Translations under genes and position numbers: made by a program
The notes under the pieces: model-generated
The model's input: the letters and a program-made list of their open reading frames with translations, nothing else
What the model was told of the DNA's origin: nothing
Database searches by the model: none
In this document: in pieces, positions 41,368 to 53,668 of the stretch
How positions within the stretch are numbered: position 1 is the first letter of the stretch
How the letters are laid out: each line of letters opens with the position of its first letter
From: Rostratula benghalensis
Lineage: Eukaryota > Chordata > Aves > Charadriiformes > Rostratulidae
Assembly: GCA_013399305.1 (NCBI GenBank)
Contig: VXAI01000098.1
Location: forward strand, 834,409 to 898,408
Length of the DNA stretch: 64,000 bases
Direction: 5' to 3'

Positions 41368-44010
41368 TGCCTCAAATGCAGAAGGGAGTGTCCACTACAG
41401 TACCTTTGCTCACATCATGTAGCTCCAAAGAAGCTGAGTTGTTATCGAACAGTGTTCTGCTGAAAAAGCTGGTCCAGTCTGGTCTTAAAAAGCTCGGCCT
41501 AGTTTCAGTGTATGATATTTTCTTTCTTCTGTTTTTTTTAAACCTGATTATTGTGGCTTTAGATATTTCCATGCCCCTGGGCAAAATAAACTTTGCATTC
41601 CCCTTCACCACGTTCATGGAGCTAATGGTTTCAACCAGTCGGAAGCTGTAGAACAATATGCACTGGGTTCCAGGGAGTCTGGGGCATGGACCTTCAGGGC
41701 AGCTTCTAGGTGCAGTTTTTCTTCTTTTCTAGCAGCTGAGGCACCTTTACATGGGTACTAACACTTAGGTATGTATGTGCACTCAGCAGGTCTGGAAGTG
41801 TTTGCCTGGAGACCTGACCGACCTCTCAGTAGAGCAAACCAAGCCCTTTGGCAGGGCACTCCGTGCACTTTTGGTGTCAACCAACCTGAAATTCATCCTT
41901 CACCTGCTGCTCAGCGCCGATTATTTTTAAATACTGCCATAGTATCAAGTGCCAGGAGGCATCTTGGTCCTATTTTTCTGCTTAGAGAAATGGTACCTGT
42001 TTCTTTTTTAAATTTTATTTTATGGGAAAACAGATTTCAGGTTTTTTACTTAGTTTTCAGAGTAATGTTTATTAGCATAGAGTGTGTCTGCTTATGTTAA
42101 GTATTTATTTATCTAGGTATTTAAATGTACAGAAGATACAATTACTTGGCTCACAAGTCTGAAAGTAGAGAAGACAAGAATCAGGTCTTTGTCTTTGACT
42201 CTGTTTAATGTGCCTGGGTTTGTTCACGCTGGAAGCAGGTTTCACAGTGGAATGCCCCTGCTTTTTGACCGCTGCCTCTGTGGATTTTCAGTTTCTCCAA
42301 AAGAATCTGATCAAAGATTCTACTTAAATGCTACTTGAAGAGCTTTTCATTTCTACAATCTAGCCGCTCAAAATGACATTCTCAGATTATCTTCTTCAGA
42401 CTACAGCAGAATAAATCATTTTGCCTTTCCTTGCAAGTAAGAGGAGCTTCTTCCCGTTGCTTCACATCTGACCTGTTTTATCTTGGTTTCAAATGTAAAA
42501 GCATTATCTACATGGATGGGGTGTGGGGAAGCTCAGAGGGAGTGCCTTTATCTTAATGAATTTTTAAGAGTAAACCTGGGATTTCAGACCTGTAGATAAG
42601 CCTGAAACTCCTCATCGAGTTTAGAATAGTTTTTTGGTGACTCATTAGGAATTTCAGAAGGAATATCAGAATAAAGGGGTATACTATTTTTGGTCTGCCG
42701 TTCTTTTGCTGCTGGGCTAAGGTTTACTTGCACTGTAAGAGCTGAGCCATCTTAGAGTGAATGGAGCAGACACAAATGAAGAAAGGCAACATTTTAGCCA
42801 AATAAAAGTTCAAGAGGAAGTTAGAAAATGAAAACAGCCCTCATACAAAGACCATATGTCTTTCATAGTTCCGTTTTCTCCCTAAGGGTCATGGGTATTG
42901 AATTAATGGTATTGAAAATTCTGCAGTTTCTAAGAGTACAGCTACAGGTTTTTAATGCCACCTCCAGGAAATACGATTTACAAACTTAAAGGAGAATACT
43001 TCAGGTTTATCTCCTTTCCAAACGCCATCTAAAGGTCTTTCTGACTGAACTTGGGTTACATTTAATGTAATCACATTGTGGCAGCATTAAGAACTGTAAT
43101 TGCTGTATTGTAACAAAGTAATGCAGCTGTTTGGGTGGGATGCTTAAATAGGATGGAAGGAAAGTGTAAACCTTTCCTTAGACTTAAGACTGCCTTACTG
43201 CAAACAGAGCATTGGAGAAGAATTGTAGGATTTGGACGTGGAAGAGAGAAATTTGGAATACACGATAAATGGCCTCAAGAATTCTCCTTAAGAACTCTGG
43301 AATGCTCTCAGTGAATCGTTGTAATTCTTGTGTAAAAATTTTGAGAAGCCAGTTTAATTTGTGTAATATGTGCTGAAGGGTTATCTGCAAAAGATAAAAT
43401 ACAGTTGGGTGGTAGCATCTGGGACTAGGAGCACAGTGACGGTATCTGTTCTAAATATCTTGAATTTGTATTTGTTTTACCAGCAAATAATAAAAGGGTC
43501 ATTAAGTCTTACTAGCATTTATTTGAAAGCATGAATATGCAGAACAGGAAGAAAATGCTTTTATGCCTGAAGGTCTTGAAGTGCTTCTAGTGGGGAAACC
43601 TCTGCACAGACTTCTCTGCCCACGTACCAGGGTAGTGGGATTTTTGTCATCTTCTGATATGAAATACACATGTGAGAGAGTGACACTTGCATCCCAAGAA
43701 GAAAATCTAATTGAAAACACAGTGTCTTTTTTCTTTTCCCCTAAAATCTGAAATGATTTTTTTTTGTATCAAAAGGCAAATCAGTGGTGCTGTTAATCCT
43801 TCTGTTTGAGAAAATGAAGGTGAATAATCCTCCCATTTTAAATTTATTTCTGTACTTCTCTCTATTTCTGCTTCTTTCCTACCTACCTGAAAGCAGAAAG
43901 CAGGTTCTCCAGAAAATCCTCTTTTTTCAGTCTTTAGCAAAAAAAGAAAAAGCTAAACCTTTCCCTCTTACAGATACTTTGAGCATGTATATCTGGTTTT
44001 GAAAAGCAAC

Positions 44011-44054
44011 ACTAATATCTTCAAGGTCCCTCCCAACCCAAACTATTCTATGAA
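44011..44054 (+). mobile_element. CR1 LINE 3' end fragment
   Basis: TCAAGGTCCCTCCCAACCCA followed by AACTATTCTATGA matches the conserved 3' end of avian CR1 elements, sense strand. Only the extreme 3' end is recognisable; it is heavily 5'-truncated or decayed upstream. It points to a sauropsid, most likely bird, genome. Confidence 0.8.
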
Positions 44055-44255
44055 TTGTTTTGGTCTCAGTCTTCTCTCTTTTCAAGGCCAGATTGTACTA
44101 AACCAGTAGATGTTGGTATGTGACTTCCTGAGTGTTAATGGAAATGTCCTTATGTACTTGTTCTCTGCGTCTGTCATTCCACCTGAGGTGTAAGTCTCTC
44201 TGAACTCTTCTCCTTCTGTCTGTCCTCCTACACGGTGTCTCCTCTCTCCCCGCAG

Positions 44256-44349
44256 GACTATGAGAGTAAGCTCCAGGCCTTGCAGAAGCAGGTAGAGACA
44301 CGGTCCCTGGCAGCTGAAACAACAGAGGAGGAGGAAGAGGAAGAAGAAG
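44256..44349 (+). CDS. KIF1B: KIF1B beta exon 1 (residues 706-737)
   Basis: Acceptor ccccgcag, donor gtgagt; 94 bp. Encodes DYESKLQALQKQVE, continuing coiled coil 2, then a run of glutamates (about residues 729-736). It is spliced to 31657 when the alpha exon is skipped, a 12.6 kb intron. The GAG/GAA run is a purine-rich exonic enhancer-like sequence. Confidence 0.97.
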
Positions 44350-45129
44350 GTGAGTTTTGAAGCTAAAAGCAAAGTGGATATAGCCGAGCCTAAAAGAGCA
44401 GTTGCTACAATATCGCTTGCGATAGAAAAACCCCCTTGCTTTGGCAAGCTGCAGAACACTTCACAACTTCTTGGTCTCCCATCTTCACAGCATAAAGATG
44501 TAAAAGGCCTGTTCATAGAATAAGTGCTGCATAAACAGTAGATATTAATCCCTAAATTAATTTGACACATAAACTAGATTAGTTGAACTACAAGCTTTGA
44601 TTTGGTGGCCTTTATTGTGAAGGAACCTGTCTCTTCTTGGCACTAACAGAGTTTAGATGTCTTAAACCAAAATAATTCTGTTGCCTTTGTTTCCTTGTTT
44701 TGATTTTGAAGCGTTGTTTTTCTCCTTGGTAGGAATTCTTAGAATTCATGCTGTGACATGTCTGTGTAACTCCATTTCTGGACTGTAGATAGAGTTTATT
44801 ATTCCCATAATATTTGTGTTCATTCCAGTGTTTCAGCATTTGGCTTTAATAATTGTTAACTAGTTTAAAATAATAGGAGTGGTATTTATTTTGTTTTATC
44901 TGTTCCCAATCTACTTGATCATTATCTCTCCATTGCCAGTGGTGAGGAAGCATGAATCCAAGTTTTCCTCCCTGGATAATAAAAAGGCAGCTTTTTGGTT
45001 TCTGTTCTTGTGTTCCAGAAAAGGTGTTGAGAACTTGGTGCTGCAGTCAGCAGTAGTGTTAGGTACTGCATGTGATGGTTTAGAGAAGCAGCCACGGTGT
45101 TTTATTTCTCTTTTCTTTGCTCTTCCCAG
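44350..45129 (+). other. KIF1B: Intron, 0.8 kb
   Basis: No feature recognised. Confidence 0.75.
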
Positions 45130-45278
45130 TGCCCTGGACACGACACGAGTATGAACTGGCGCAATGGGCTTTCAGGAAGTGGAAATTTCACCAGTTTACT
45201 TCACTGAGGGACCAACTCTGGGGAAATGCAGTATATCTAAAAGAAGCCAATGCAATCAGTGTAGAGTTAAAGAAAAAG
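45130..45278 (+). CDS. KIF1B: KIF1B beta exon 2 (residues 737-786)
   Basis: Acceptor cttcccag, donor gtaggg; 149 bp. Encodes [19 protein letters not shown] then [17 protein letters not shown] and [13 protein letters not shown], the start of the KIF1B/KIF1A-type stalk domain shared with KIF1A beta-type tails. Confidence 0.97.
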
Positions 45279-45865
45279 GTAGGGACTTGCAGAATAGCTT
45301 TTTGAATTTCCTGGCTCATCAATTTGAACTGCTTTGAACACTCAGAGTTACCTGTCATCTTTAAAGTTACATGTCTTGTGCTTTTTCATTTGGGATCTGA
45401 GCTTTAAAATGGTTCAGAGAATCACAAGTCTCTGTTTCAGAGCTACCCCTGTATATGTGGTTGCTATATTCTCCTTTTCTTAGTTTCCCTTATGCTGTTC
45501 CTGTCAATATTATAAACACATGTGCATGGACATTTCTCCAGGGCCCTGTCTCTTCCTTTTTGCTTTTAACTTCATATGGTAATTCATCTTTCAAAGAAAA
45601 GTGGAAGCTGCAGGATGTGCTCAGTTTGTAGCTTTCCAGACCTCTGTTAGCTGTGACAATAAAGGCAAGATATCTGTACTCAGCTGAAAAATATGCTTTA
45701 TGCCATCTTATGACAAAAAAGTGACATAAAACCCCCCTTGAATCTGTTTCCAGAGATGAAAGTCAAACTGGCTTCGTACGTTGCCTTAGGTTAAGTCTCT
45801 GTCCCCTCTGTGATACTGATATTGTGACTTCTCAGAACTGAAGTAATGGCTTTTTTCCCACCCAG

Positions 45866-46044
45866 GTGCAGTTTCAGTTTGTCCTGCTGACAGACACCCT
45901 CTACTCACCGCTGCCACCAGAGCTTTTGCCCACTGAGCTGGAGAAGACCCGGGACAACAGACCTTTCCCCCGTACGGTGGTAGCTGTGGAAGTCCAGGAT
46001 CTGAAGAACGGAGCAACGCATTACTGGTCCTTAGAAAAACTCAA
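45866..46044 (+). CDS. KIF1B: KIF1B beta exon 3 (residues 787-846)
   Basis: Acceptor acccag, donor gtatgt; 179 bp. Encodes [19 protein letters not shown] then [19 protein letters not shown] and YWSLEKL, a well-conserved stalk segment. It ends two bases into a Lys codon. Confidence 0.98.
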
Positions 46045-47096
46045 GTATGTAAATATTACACAGAACAAACTTCCTTACATCCAAGGAGCTTGACAGAAAT
46101 ATGTAACCCCTTGCTGTTTGTTCCCTGTTGTACTTCTTTTTTCCTCTGTGTCCTCCCAAATGCCAACTTTCCAGACAGTGTAGTATGTTTTAAATACCAG
46201 CTTTCTAGATTCTTTAAACAAGTGCATTTGTTCGCCAAGGTCTTCCCTCACCTCCATGTTGAATTTTTTAACTGGAGATTAGGTTGTATTTTTTTAAATC
46301 TAATAAGGCACATCACCACTGATCTCTCTGCATTAGTTCTTTTCATGTTCCTTTCACTGCAAAAGGTTCCTTACCCCCTGCTTATGTTCCTATGCTTATC
46401 TTACCTGTTACTGCTAATGTAACTGAGCAGTACAGGACATAATTTATAACCAAAAGCTTAAATACAGAAGATTCTATTTTTGTGTCAGCAACACAAATTC
46501 TAACTGCAATCTGAATTATTTTGATCATATTCTTGTAAATAGGTGAAAGACATTTGTCTTCTCCCCATTCTCTAAATACTGACTGAAGAATTTTGTTTTC
46601 CCCTAATAATATCCAGACAAAGGATCTTGCAATGTGAAACACTTGGGATTTTTTTCAGTAAAATAAAGAAAAAAATTAAAATCTGTAATGTAATCTGTTC
46701 ATTTTTGAATCAAAATGCCAGCATTTCTGGAATGGAGTGGAAACTGCCTAAATTACTCAGCAATGTTGTCTGATGCAAAAAAGAAAGCAAAAATTATGCC
46801 AGAATTGGATGTGAAAGAAGAATATTTAGAGTTTTGAATGAAATCCAAGATTTACATAAGCTTCTGCAGTGACCTTGCCTATGCTTAGTGGGCTTAGCCT
46901 ACGGAATTTCTCCCAGAATCCCTACCATGTCAGGGAATTAGTACAGTACCAAAATTAGTAATACAGGCTCCCTGTTCTTTAGGCTCCCTTTCCCAGGTGT
47001 AATTTGGTACAGGTGAAGTCAGTGCACCCCACTTTGCGTTCCTGGCTTTTTATTTGCTCTCTGTTAATTTTTTTAACCCTGCTTTCTTCTTTGCAG
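46045..47096 (+). other. KIF1B: Intron, 1.1 kb
   Basis: No feature recognised. Confidence 0.75.
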
Positions 47097-47234
47097 GCAG
47101 AGGTTGGACCTGATGCGTGAGATGTACGACAGAGCTGGGGAAATGGCATCACATACCCAGGAGGAGGGGGAAAGCACGATGACGGGCAGCGACCCCTTTT
47201 ATGATCGCTTTCACTGGTTCAAACTGGTCGGAAG
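47097..47234 (+). CDS. KIF1B: KIF1B beta exon 4 (residues 846-892)
   Basis: Acceptor tttgcag, donor gtacgt; 138 bp. Encodes [16 protein letters not shown], then a variable acidic stretch, then [14 protein letters not shown] and two bases (AG). The AG joins C of the 249-bp cassette (Ser) or A of exon 53550 (Arg). The DPFYDR motif recurs at the end of the next exon. Confidence 0.97.
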
Positions 47235-47927
47235 GTACGTGACAGTAATCTCAGCTGCTGGGACACTGGTAACTCCTGTCAGTTCTGGGTGAACTTTGAC
47301 TTTGAAAGTGGTTATAAACTGCATGGCCTCTGCTGTTCTGTGCTGTCCTTCAGAGATTTCTAATAGATTTAAAATACAGCGAAGAGCAGAAAATGCTCTT
47401 TAGAATGCTGCTGGTGCTGGTGTAACCTTGTAGAATCTGATTGACTGAACATGTAGTAAGTTACAAGTTCATTTTAAAAAAAAAAAAAGTAGTAGTTAGC
47501 CAGGTTCTATCTAACGTCACTGGAGCAGAGCTGTGAGAGTATGAAGAACACTGGAAACTGTGAGGAAATGTGGCCCAGGGCCTTAATTACATATATGGTT
47601 CAAACATTTTGGTTTACTTTTATTTACAAAATTGCTATGTGTTGGAAATAAAAATTGTAGCTCTTTAAAATGGATGTGCTCTCAAGATCTGTATGTTCAG
47701 CCATATTTATATTAATTTTTCATTTGCTTTCTGCTCAGTTCAAGGATGCTCTTTTTCCCAACTTTACTGCAAGTCCCTTCTCTTACGTTTCATTGCAGTC
47801 CACATGGTTTGAAGCCTTTGCTTGTTGTTCAGGTGGTCTCTGTGCTGATGGCAACAGACGGCTGTTAAATGAAGCATTCTTCTTTCCCCTCACGCTGTTA
47901 TTTGGTATTCCATTAACTGATATCTAG

Positions 47928-48176
47928 CTCCCCCATTTTCCATGGCTGCGTGAATGAGCGTCTTGCTGATCGCACGCCCTCCCCCACTTTCTCCACGGCT
48001 GACTCCGACATCACTGAACTGGCTGATGAACAGCAGGATGAGATGGAGGACTTTGATGATGAGGCCTTTGTGGATGATACTGGCTCCGACGTTGGAACTG
48101 AGGAGGGATCAGACCTCTTCAATGATGGGCGCGACCCGTTTTACGACCGATCCCCTTGGTTCATTTTAGTGGGAAG
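47928..48176 (+). CDS. KIF1B: 249-bp (83-residue) beta cassette exon
   Basis: Acceptor gatatctag, donor gttggt (T at +3); 249 bp, frame-preserving if skipped. Encodes SPIFHGCVNERLADRTPSP, then an acidic stretch rich in Asp and Glu, then DPFYDRSPWFILVG plus AG. The C-terminal motif copies the end of the preceding exon with many synonymous differences, so inclusion or skipping leaves the same context before AFVYLSN. Human KIF1B beta has this exon. A comparable optional exon (25b) is known in KIF1A; I have not verified that the two are homologous. Confidence 0.95.
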
Positions 48177-51100
48177 GTTGGTGAGGTTACTCTGAGAATG
48201 GCCAAAAGGGACCAGCTCTTGCTGTAGGCTGCAGTGGCTTTTTTGTGCTGCACTGAGTATCTGTCAAGCCAGCCAAAATACCTATATGCATAAATTGGAA
48301 TTGCCAGAGAATGGGTGTAATTTAACATTAAGTTTTAAGTTCCCATATCAGAAGCCACAATGACCTAAACAATTATTGAGAAAATAACCTTTATATGTGA
48401 CAATGTGAGTAAATATTTTTCTATTTCTCAATAACTGTCACAACAAAGAATGAGTGTGGTTTTGCTTATGTACAGTACTTAAGTGTTATTTATAGGAGTG
48501 CTCTATTTAGCCATTGCAAGACCACTAAGATAGTATCATAGCAAGTAATTTTCTCCCAGAGAAGAGAATCTCGGAACATGGTGAAAAGCCTTTGAGTCCA
48601 ATCCAGTAAATCCATTTTTTCAGAACTCCTCTAACAGCCTCTGTGTCTGAGAAGTTGACATGAGGAGAAAGAAGAATGTCCCTGTCTGGATGAGGAAAAG
48701 AGTACTTGTGGAGATGATTTGTCTTCTCAGGTTGTGTGTGACTTTCAGTCACAAGCAGTGAAAGGGCATCATTGTTAAAATTGCCCGGCTGGTGGTGCTA
48801 ATCAGCACTTTCCCCATGCACTAAGCTTGAATTTCAGAAACAAGCTTAATGTATTTTAGAATATTGTCTTATTTTGCCAAGATAAGATCAAGGCGTCATC
48901 AGTCCCCAGTCTGTGGTGCAGACCCCAAGGACAGCAAGTTGCATTACAAAGTGTAGTACTTTGCACTGTTTCTTCACAGATAGTCTTGCTCAAACATGTA
49001 ACTTATGACAAGAAATGGGAAGATTTTATTTAGTGATTTTGTTCCCCCCTCTTCTGCTCCCACTACCCAATTATCCTTTTTTATTTTTCTTTTTTGCATA
49101 TTTGGTGACTGTGTGAGCCAGTCTGCTTGTTGGAACACTACGGAAGGGGTTACCATAGGCCTTGTACAAAAGAGGGGGGCAGATTCCATGGTGAAAGGCA
49201 GGAACAAAGAAGGGACCCCAGCTTGACTCTCCTGTTTCATGCCTAAGCAGGGAAGGATTCATGGTCAGGAAGGTGGGATCTTTCTGTAGGTTCCTCAAAT
49301 GCAGGAAATTTGATTGCACCGTTTGTGAAAATGAGGGGCTGAGTTTGTCAGTCTTTTATCAAGCCTTTAGACCAGTTTAGCTGTTCTGTCTAACCTCAAT
49401 CTTTCTCTTTACTGGACCCATTTACAGACTGCGGTTAAAACTTGGGACTTCCTCAAGCCAGTCTTTGAAACAAACATTGTAGTTACTAAAAATGCAAGAA
49501 ACTGTGTTAGTTCTCTTTGATCTCTGTGAATTTCTGCTATGGTGTGAGCCATGTCTGATAATGTGGTTTATAAAATGTGATTCTTTCTGGCTGATCTGAT
49601 CCACCAGAGTCGGGCTGGGAGAGCCACCTTAACTGGCTTGGCAGTGGTTGTTGGCTGGGTAAAGCCTCCGTGCGCAGTCTGCGATGGCGAGGGCTGCTTT
49701 CCTGTACCCGTGCTGGCAAACTCAGCATATTCTCCTGTTGTGCCTGTTCTTTCAGAGCAGGACCTTCAGTGCTTGGGAAAAAGTTGAGCTATTCATCTTT
49801 GTTTCACAGACTCTTCAGGAAGCACGACGCAAGCTGAGCAAATACAGTGTGTAATGAAAACAGTCGTGCTTCCTGGCAGTTACACGACTCGCTTCCCGCT
49901 TCCACGTATTAAAAAGAATACTGAGCTCTGTCTGCAGCCAGACGTGAAGCTGCAGCAGTTAAGGGTACACGAGAGCTGCACGTATGGAGGAGCTCTACTC
50001 GAGCTGCACAGTGTATAGAGGAGTGTAACTTAGTTTGTATTATCTCCCAGCAGAGAGCTGAATGACTTTATCCCAGTCATTGGTTTCTATTCTGTTCTGT
50101 TTCTATCCCTGCTCTGTTCCATTGTGCTGCTCCTGTCAGCAGAAGGCTCTTGGGCTGTTCAGTGCCACTGAGTAGAAACTCTTTGGATTCCCCTTCTCTT
50201 CCAGTGTGAGAATTCCACTTCTGAACAGTGGGGCTCAAGTAGCAGAGGGTGCATCCATCTGCACAGATACTGTCTTGAGCACGACGTAGTCTTGCATTTA
50301 TAACAACCCCAAAATTCTTTAACACTTTTAACTGCCCACTGGTTTATATGCTGTGGAATGTGTGGGACAAAAACTAAAGTAATATTTTTGTTTTGAGGGG
50401 GTCATCAGCAATAGTGAGTCTGGGTCACGAAGGAGAGGAGGAGAAATTGATCACGTAGTTACCCAACTCCCTGGGCATCAGAGTATTTTTTTTTTCCTTT
50501 TTTTCTATGCTGTGACTCACTTCTACTTACACTATATCTATTAAAGAAAAGGGAAAAAAGAGCTGGTCCCTTTAGCCATCTCCTCTGGCATGCTGGGTTG
50601 TCTTTAAGGCTGATTCTTTGGAACGGTGTTGACACATCAAGCATTTGCTGTGTTTTTAAGGGTGGTGGGAGAGGACTATGGGATATTTTATTTAAATCTC
50701 AAATTGATGTGTTTGTTTAAAAAATACCCATCCTCATTCTGAGTTCTGTTGGTTTTGTTTTGATTTTTGTAAAAGAAACAACCACTTGTGTTTGTTAAAT
50801 TTCATTTCCAGTTTTGTTGTGAGTATGCCATTTTACCTCACCAATCTTTCTGCTAATACAGCTCCCCCTCTTTCAGTCTGCTGGGCCAAGGTGCAGGGGG
50901 ACACTTGTATAAGGGCTTTTTGGGGAGTGGGAGCCCTCCCAGATGCGGGGAGAGGAGGAGGAGAACCTTAACATTTCATCCACTCCTGACCTGGTGCTGT
51001 CTTGCGATGAAGCAGATGGAGTGGTGCTGGGAGGGAGCATTGCTGTGTAAATCAGCTCTTTTCTGCCTACACCAAATGTGCTATTGCACTGCATCCCATG

Positions 51101-53549
51101 GAAGAGATCCAGCATTTCTGGCACCAAACAGGAAGCTGAAAACTTTCTGCATTATACACTTTTCTTGCTCTAAGTTAAAATGATTCCAGTGAGCAAGGTG
51201 ACTGGATGGAAGGAAGTTAAGGGAGATAAATACTTTTTCTTTGGGACTGACACTTTACTGAGGTGACAAAATTGTAGTTGCTAATAAACCCGAATGCTTT
51301 GGCTGTCATATGGTGAACAGCAGCTTCAGAAATTTAGCCATGAGAATAAAATTATATTTTTATTTTTTGTGCAGTTAATGCTTTCACTTTCCACTACTTG
51401 GAATTGAAGTAGGAAGGTTTCTATAATGATGGCCTCCATTAGTTACTGAAGCTGTCTCGTGCTGTGTACATATCACTTCAAGGCTAATGAGGTTTCTTGC
51501 TGATGGGGGAAAAGGTCTGTTCTCCCTAGACTGAAATGTGGATTTCAAAGTGCATGTGTTTCTTGTTGAATGTACCTTCCTGAACTCCGTCTGTCGTCCA
51601 GTCCAAGTCAGCGATTCCAGTTCATTAGTGTGGGGGACTGTTTTTCTGTATGGTGGGATGCTGCTTTCTCAAATTGAACACCACCTGCTATTTCAAAGCT
51701 AAAAATGAAAATATTTCCGTAGAGAAGAAAAAAACCAAACAACACAACTTCCCATTTTGTTACTTCAAATTTAATCTTTTCTCCCTTCCCCAGCGTTATC
51801 AGTGCTTACCTCACTTTGGAGCAGACTGAAAAGGAGTTAGATCCTAATCTTAGTCAAGTGTTATGTTGCAGTTGGGTTTTTTTGTTGTTGTTGTATTGTT
51901 TTCTTCAGTTTTTGTTTGGTACTTTTATAGCCTTATTAATCATTCTCTTCTCTGTTGCATTTTGTCACCACTTTGATTTTTTAGTAGCGTTATTTTTGTC
52001 TCTTTGGTTCACAACTGACACCTGTTTTGACTCCCTTGTCATTTCAAGAGAATTCATTCATTCTGGGAAGGGGCCTGTGAACCCGTGGAGAAACACTTCC
52101 CTTCCCTAACCTTGGTCCTTAGCTGCGGCACAGGGAGTTGAGGTCGCATCGGCCTTGCTGTGTTCACAGAACAAACTCTGCTCCTGGTGGCTCCAGGCAG
52201 TGAACACCTTGATTTCTCTCCGAGTCCTCTTTTGTCATGCAGGACCTTCCCTAGGAATATTAAACAATAACAGTAATAAATGTGAAGAATTCTACTTTAA
52301 TAAGAAAGACTAGTAAAAAGGACTGCAAGAAGGGAGTCCCATTAAGCAAATGGCTGGTGTTTAGTGTAATTTAATATATATACATTAATAATAATTACAT
52401 ACAATATTGGTTAGTCACTAAATCTAATCACTGGTCACACTATTGGTTAAACTTTTATACCATCTCAGTATTTTCATGAACTTTGAAACAGTTCACTCAA
52501 TTAAAGCCTTCCGTTTTTTACCCTTGGTTGAGAGCCATTTACCTGACTGGTCAGGCTTCTCCACATTTAAAGTTTTGCTTGACCTAATCACACTGAAGTG
52601 TCTGGGGTTCAGAGAACTTTTTCCATGCGTTGCAGAAAAGTAAAATAATAACAATAATCTAACCTTTAATTAAAAATCTGTACAATAGAACTTGTGAACT
52701 TTATTGTTCCAAAGCAGACCCTGCCTATATATCACTTTTTAAACAGTTAGGGTATGGCAGTACTGGGCCTAAATCTGTCTTTTCCTGGTGTAAACTCTTA
52801 ACTTCTACAGAATTACTCTCGAATACTGTTGGGGTGATTCATCAGTTGTGGGGTTTTTGTTTGTTGTGTTTTGGTTTTTTTAAAGAAACAAATACATTAC
52901 TCCTGAATATATTTAGCTGTGAAGACTATCAGTCTTCTGCTCCCCGTACACTCAGTGAATCTTCCAAGAAACCTAAGAGCTGCGGCTTAGGGTTTATTGG
53001 GGATTTCTGATGACTCTGCATGCAGTGTTTATCAAATGTATGTAGAAGAGAGAGAACATTCAATCAGTCTGTCTTGAAGAGTGTTTTCCTACGTTGAGGC
53101 TGTGTGAACACAGTAGGTCAATTCCCTTTTCATCTCTCACTTCAAACTACACTCATGAGGTGGAAAACCCAACGATTCCTTATCATCAGTAGTTCCTTAC
53201 TAGACTTCTACCATCTTGCTAACAGCTCTGTTTACAACTGTAGTGCCTCTAAAATGACCTTTTAGAAAGCCATCATCTTAAATCGTCTCCTTCATGTGTT
53301 TTGTAACTCACTAATACAAGCCCTGTGTCTCTGATGTACTCTGATGTAGAGCGTTTTGTAGCTTCCCGTAGCTTTGCCACTGCCGAAGAGCCCTGTGTGG
53401 ACAGTTTGGAGACACAGCCGCAGTGCAGGTCTGATAGAAGGACTAAAGTAGACTCTCTGAAGATGCGAATGTCCCATTACCCGATGAAGTACTGCAGGCT
53501 GGGTTTGCAGATGATTGCCTAATGCTGTTTGTGTTTTCTTGCCTTCCAG
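48177..53549 (+). other. KIF1B: Intron, 5.4 kb
   Basis: Contains a 13-bp perfect inverted repeat at 49816-49875 and a possible 108-bp phase-compatible exon at 53321-53428 (reported as a finding). No recognised repeat family. Confidence 0.7.
49816..49875. repeat. 13-bp perfect inverted repeat (possible hairpin)
   Basis: CAGGAAGCACGAC at 49816-49828 is the exact reverse complement of GTCGTGCTTCCTG at 49863-49875, separated by 34 bases. Both arms contain CpG. No longer pairing extends the stem. Confidence 0.9.
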
Positions 53550-53668
53550 AGCATTTGTGTACCTGAGCAATCTGCTCTACCCGGTGCCTCTTATCCACAG
53601 AGTAGCTGTTGTTAGCGAGAAAGGAGAAGTGCGGGGGTTTCTGCGAGTAGCGGTGCAAGCTATAGCAG
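53550..53668 (+). CDS. KIF1B: KIF1B beta exon after the cassette (residues 975-1015)
   Basis: Acceptor ccttccag, donor gtgaga; 119 bp. Encodes [19 protein letters not shown] then [20 protein letters not shown], a strongly conserved segment in KIF1A and KIF1B. Confidence 0.98.

Larger units (their letters stand above)
40931..44255 (+). other. KIF1B: Remainder of the alpha-to-beta intron
   Basis: Contains the (GT)20 repeat at 41327-41366 and a CR1 fragment at 44011-44054. Open frames at 41331-41651, 41771-42100 and 43563-43751 do not resemble known proteins and have no supporting splice context that I could find. Confidence 0.75.

Noticed and set aside
41331..42100. ORFs of 106 and 109 codons after the (GT)20 repeat
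   Set aside because: The first starts inside the repeat (Cys-Val run); neither resembles a known protein or shows splice sites in a suitable phase.
51794..52109. Possible exon after CCTTCCCCAG at 51793, reading VISAYLTLEQTEKELDPN
   Set aside because: The acceptor looks good and the codon phase from the upstream AG fits, but no donor gives a frame-preserving exon and the frame soon becomes a run of Leu/Phe codons from T-rich sequence.
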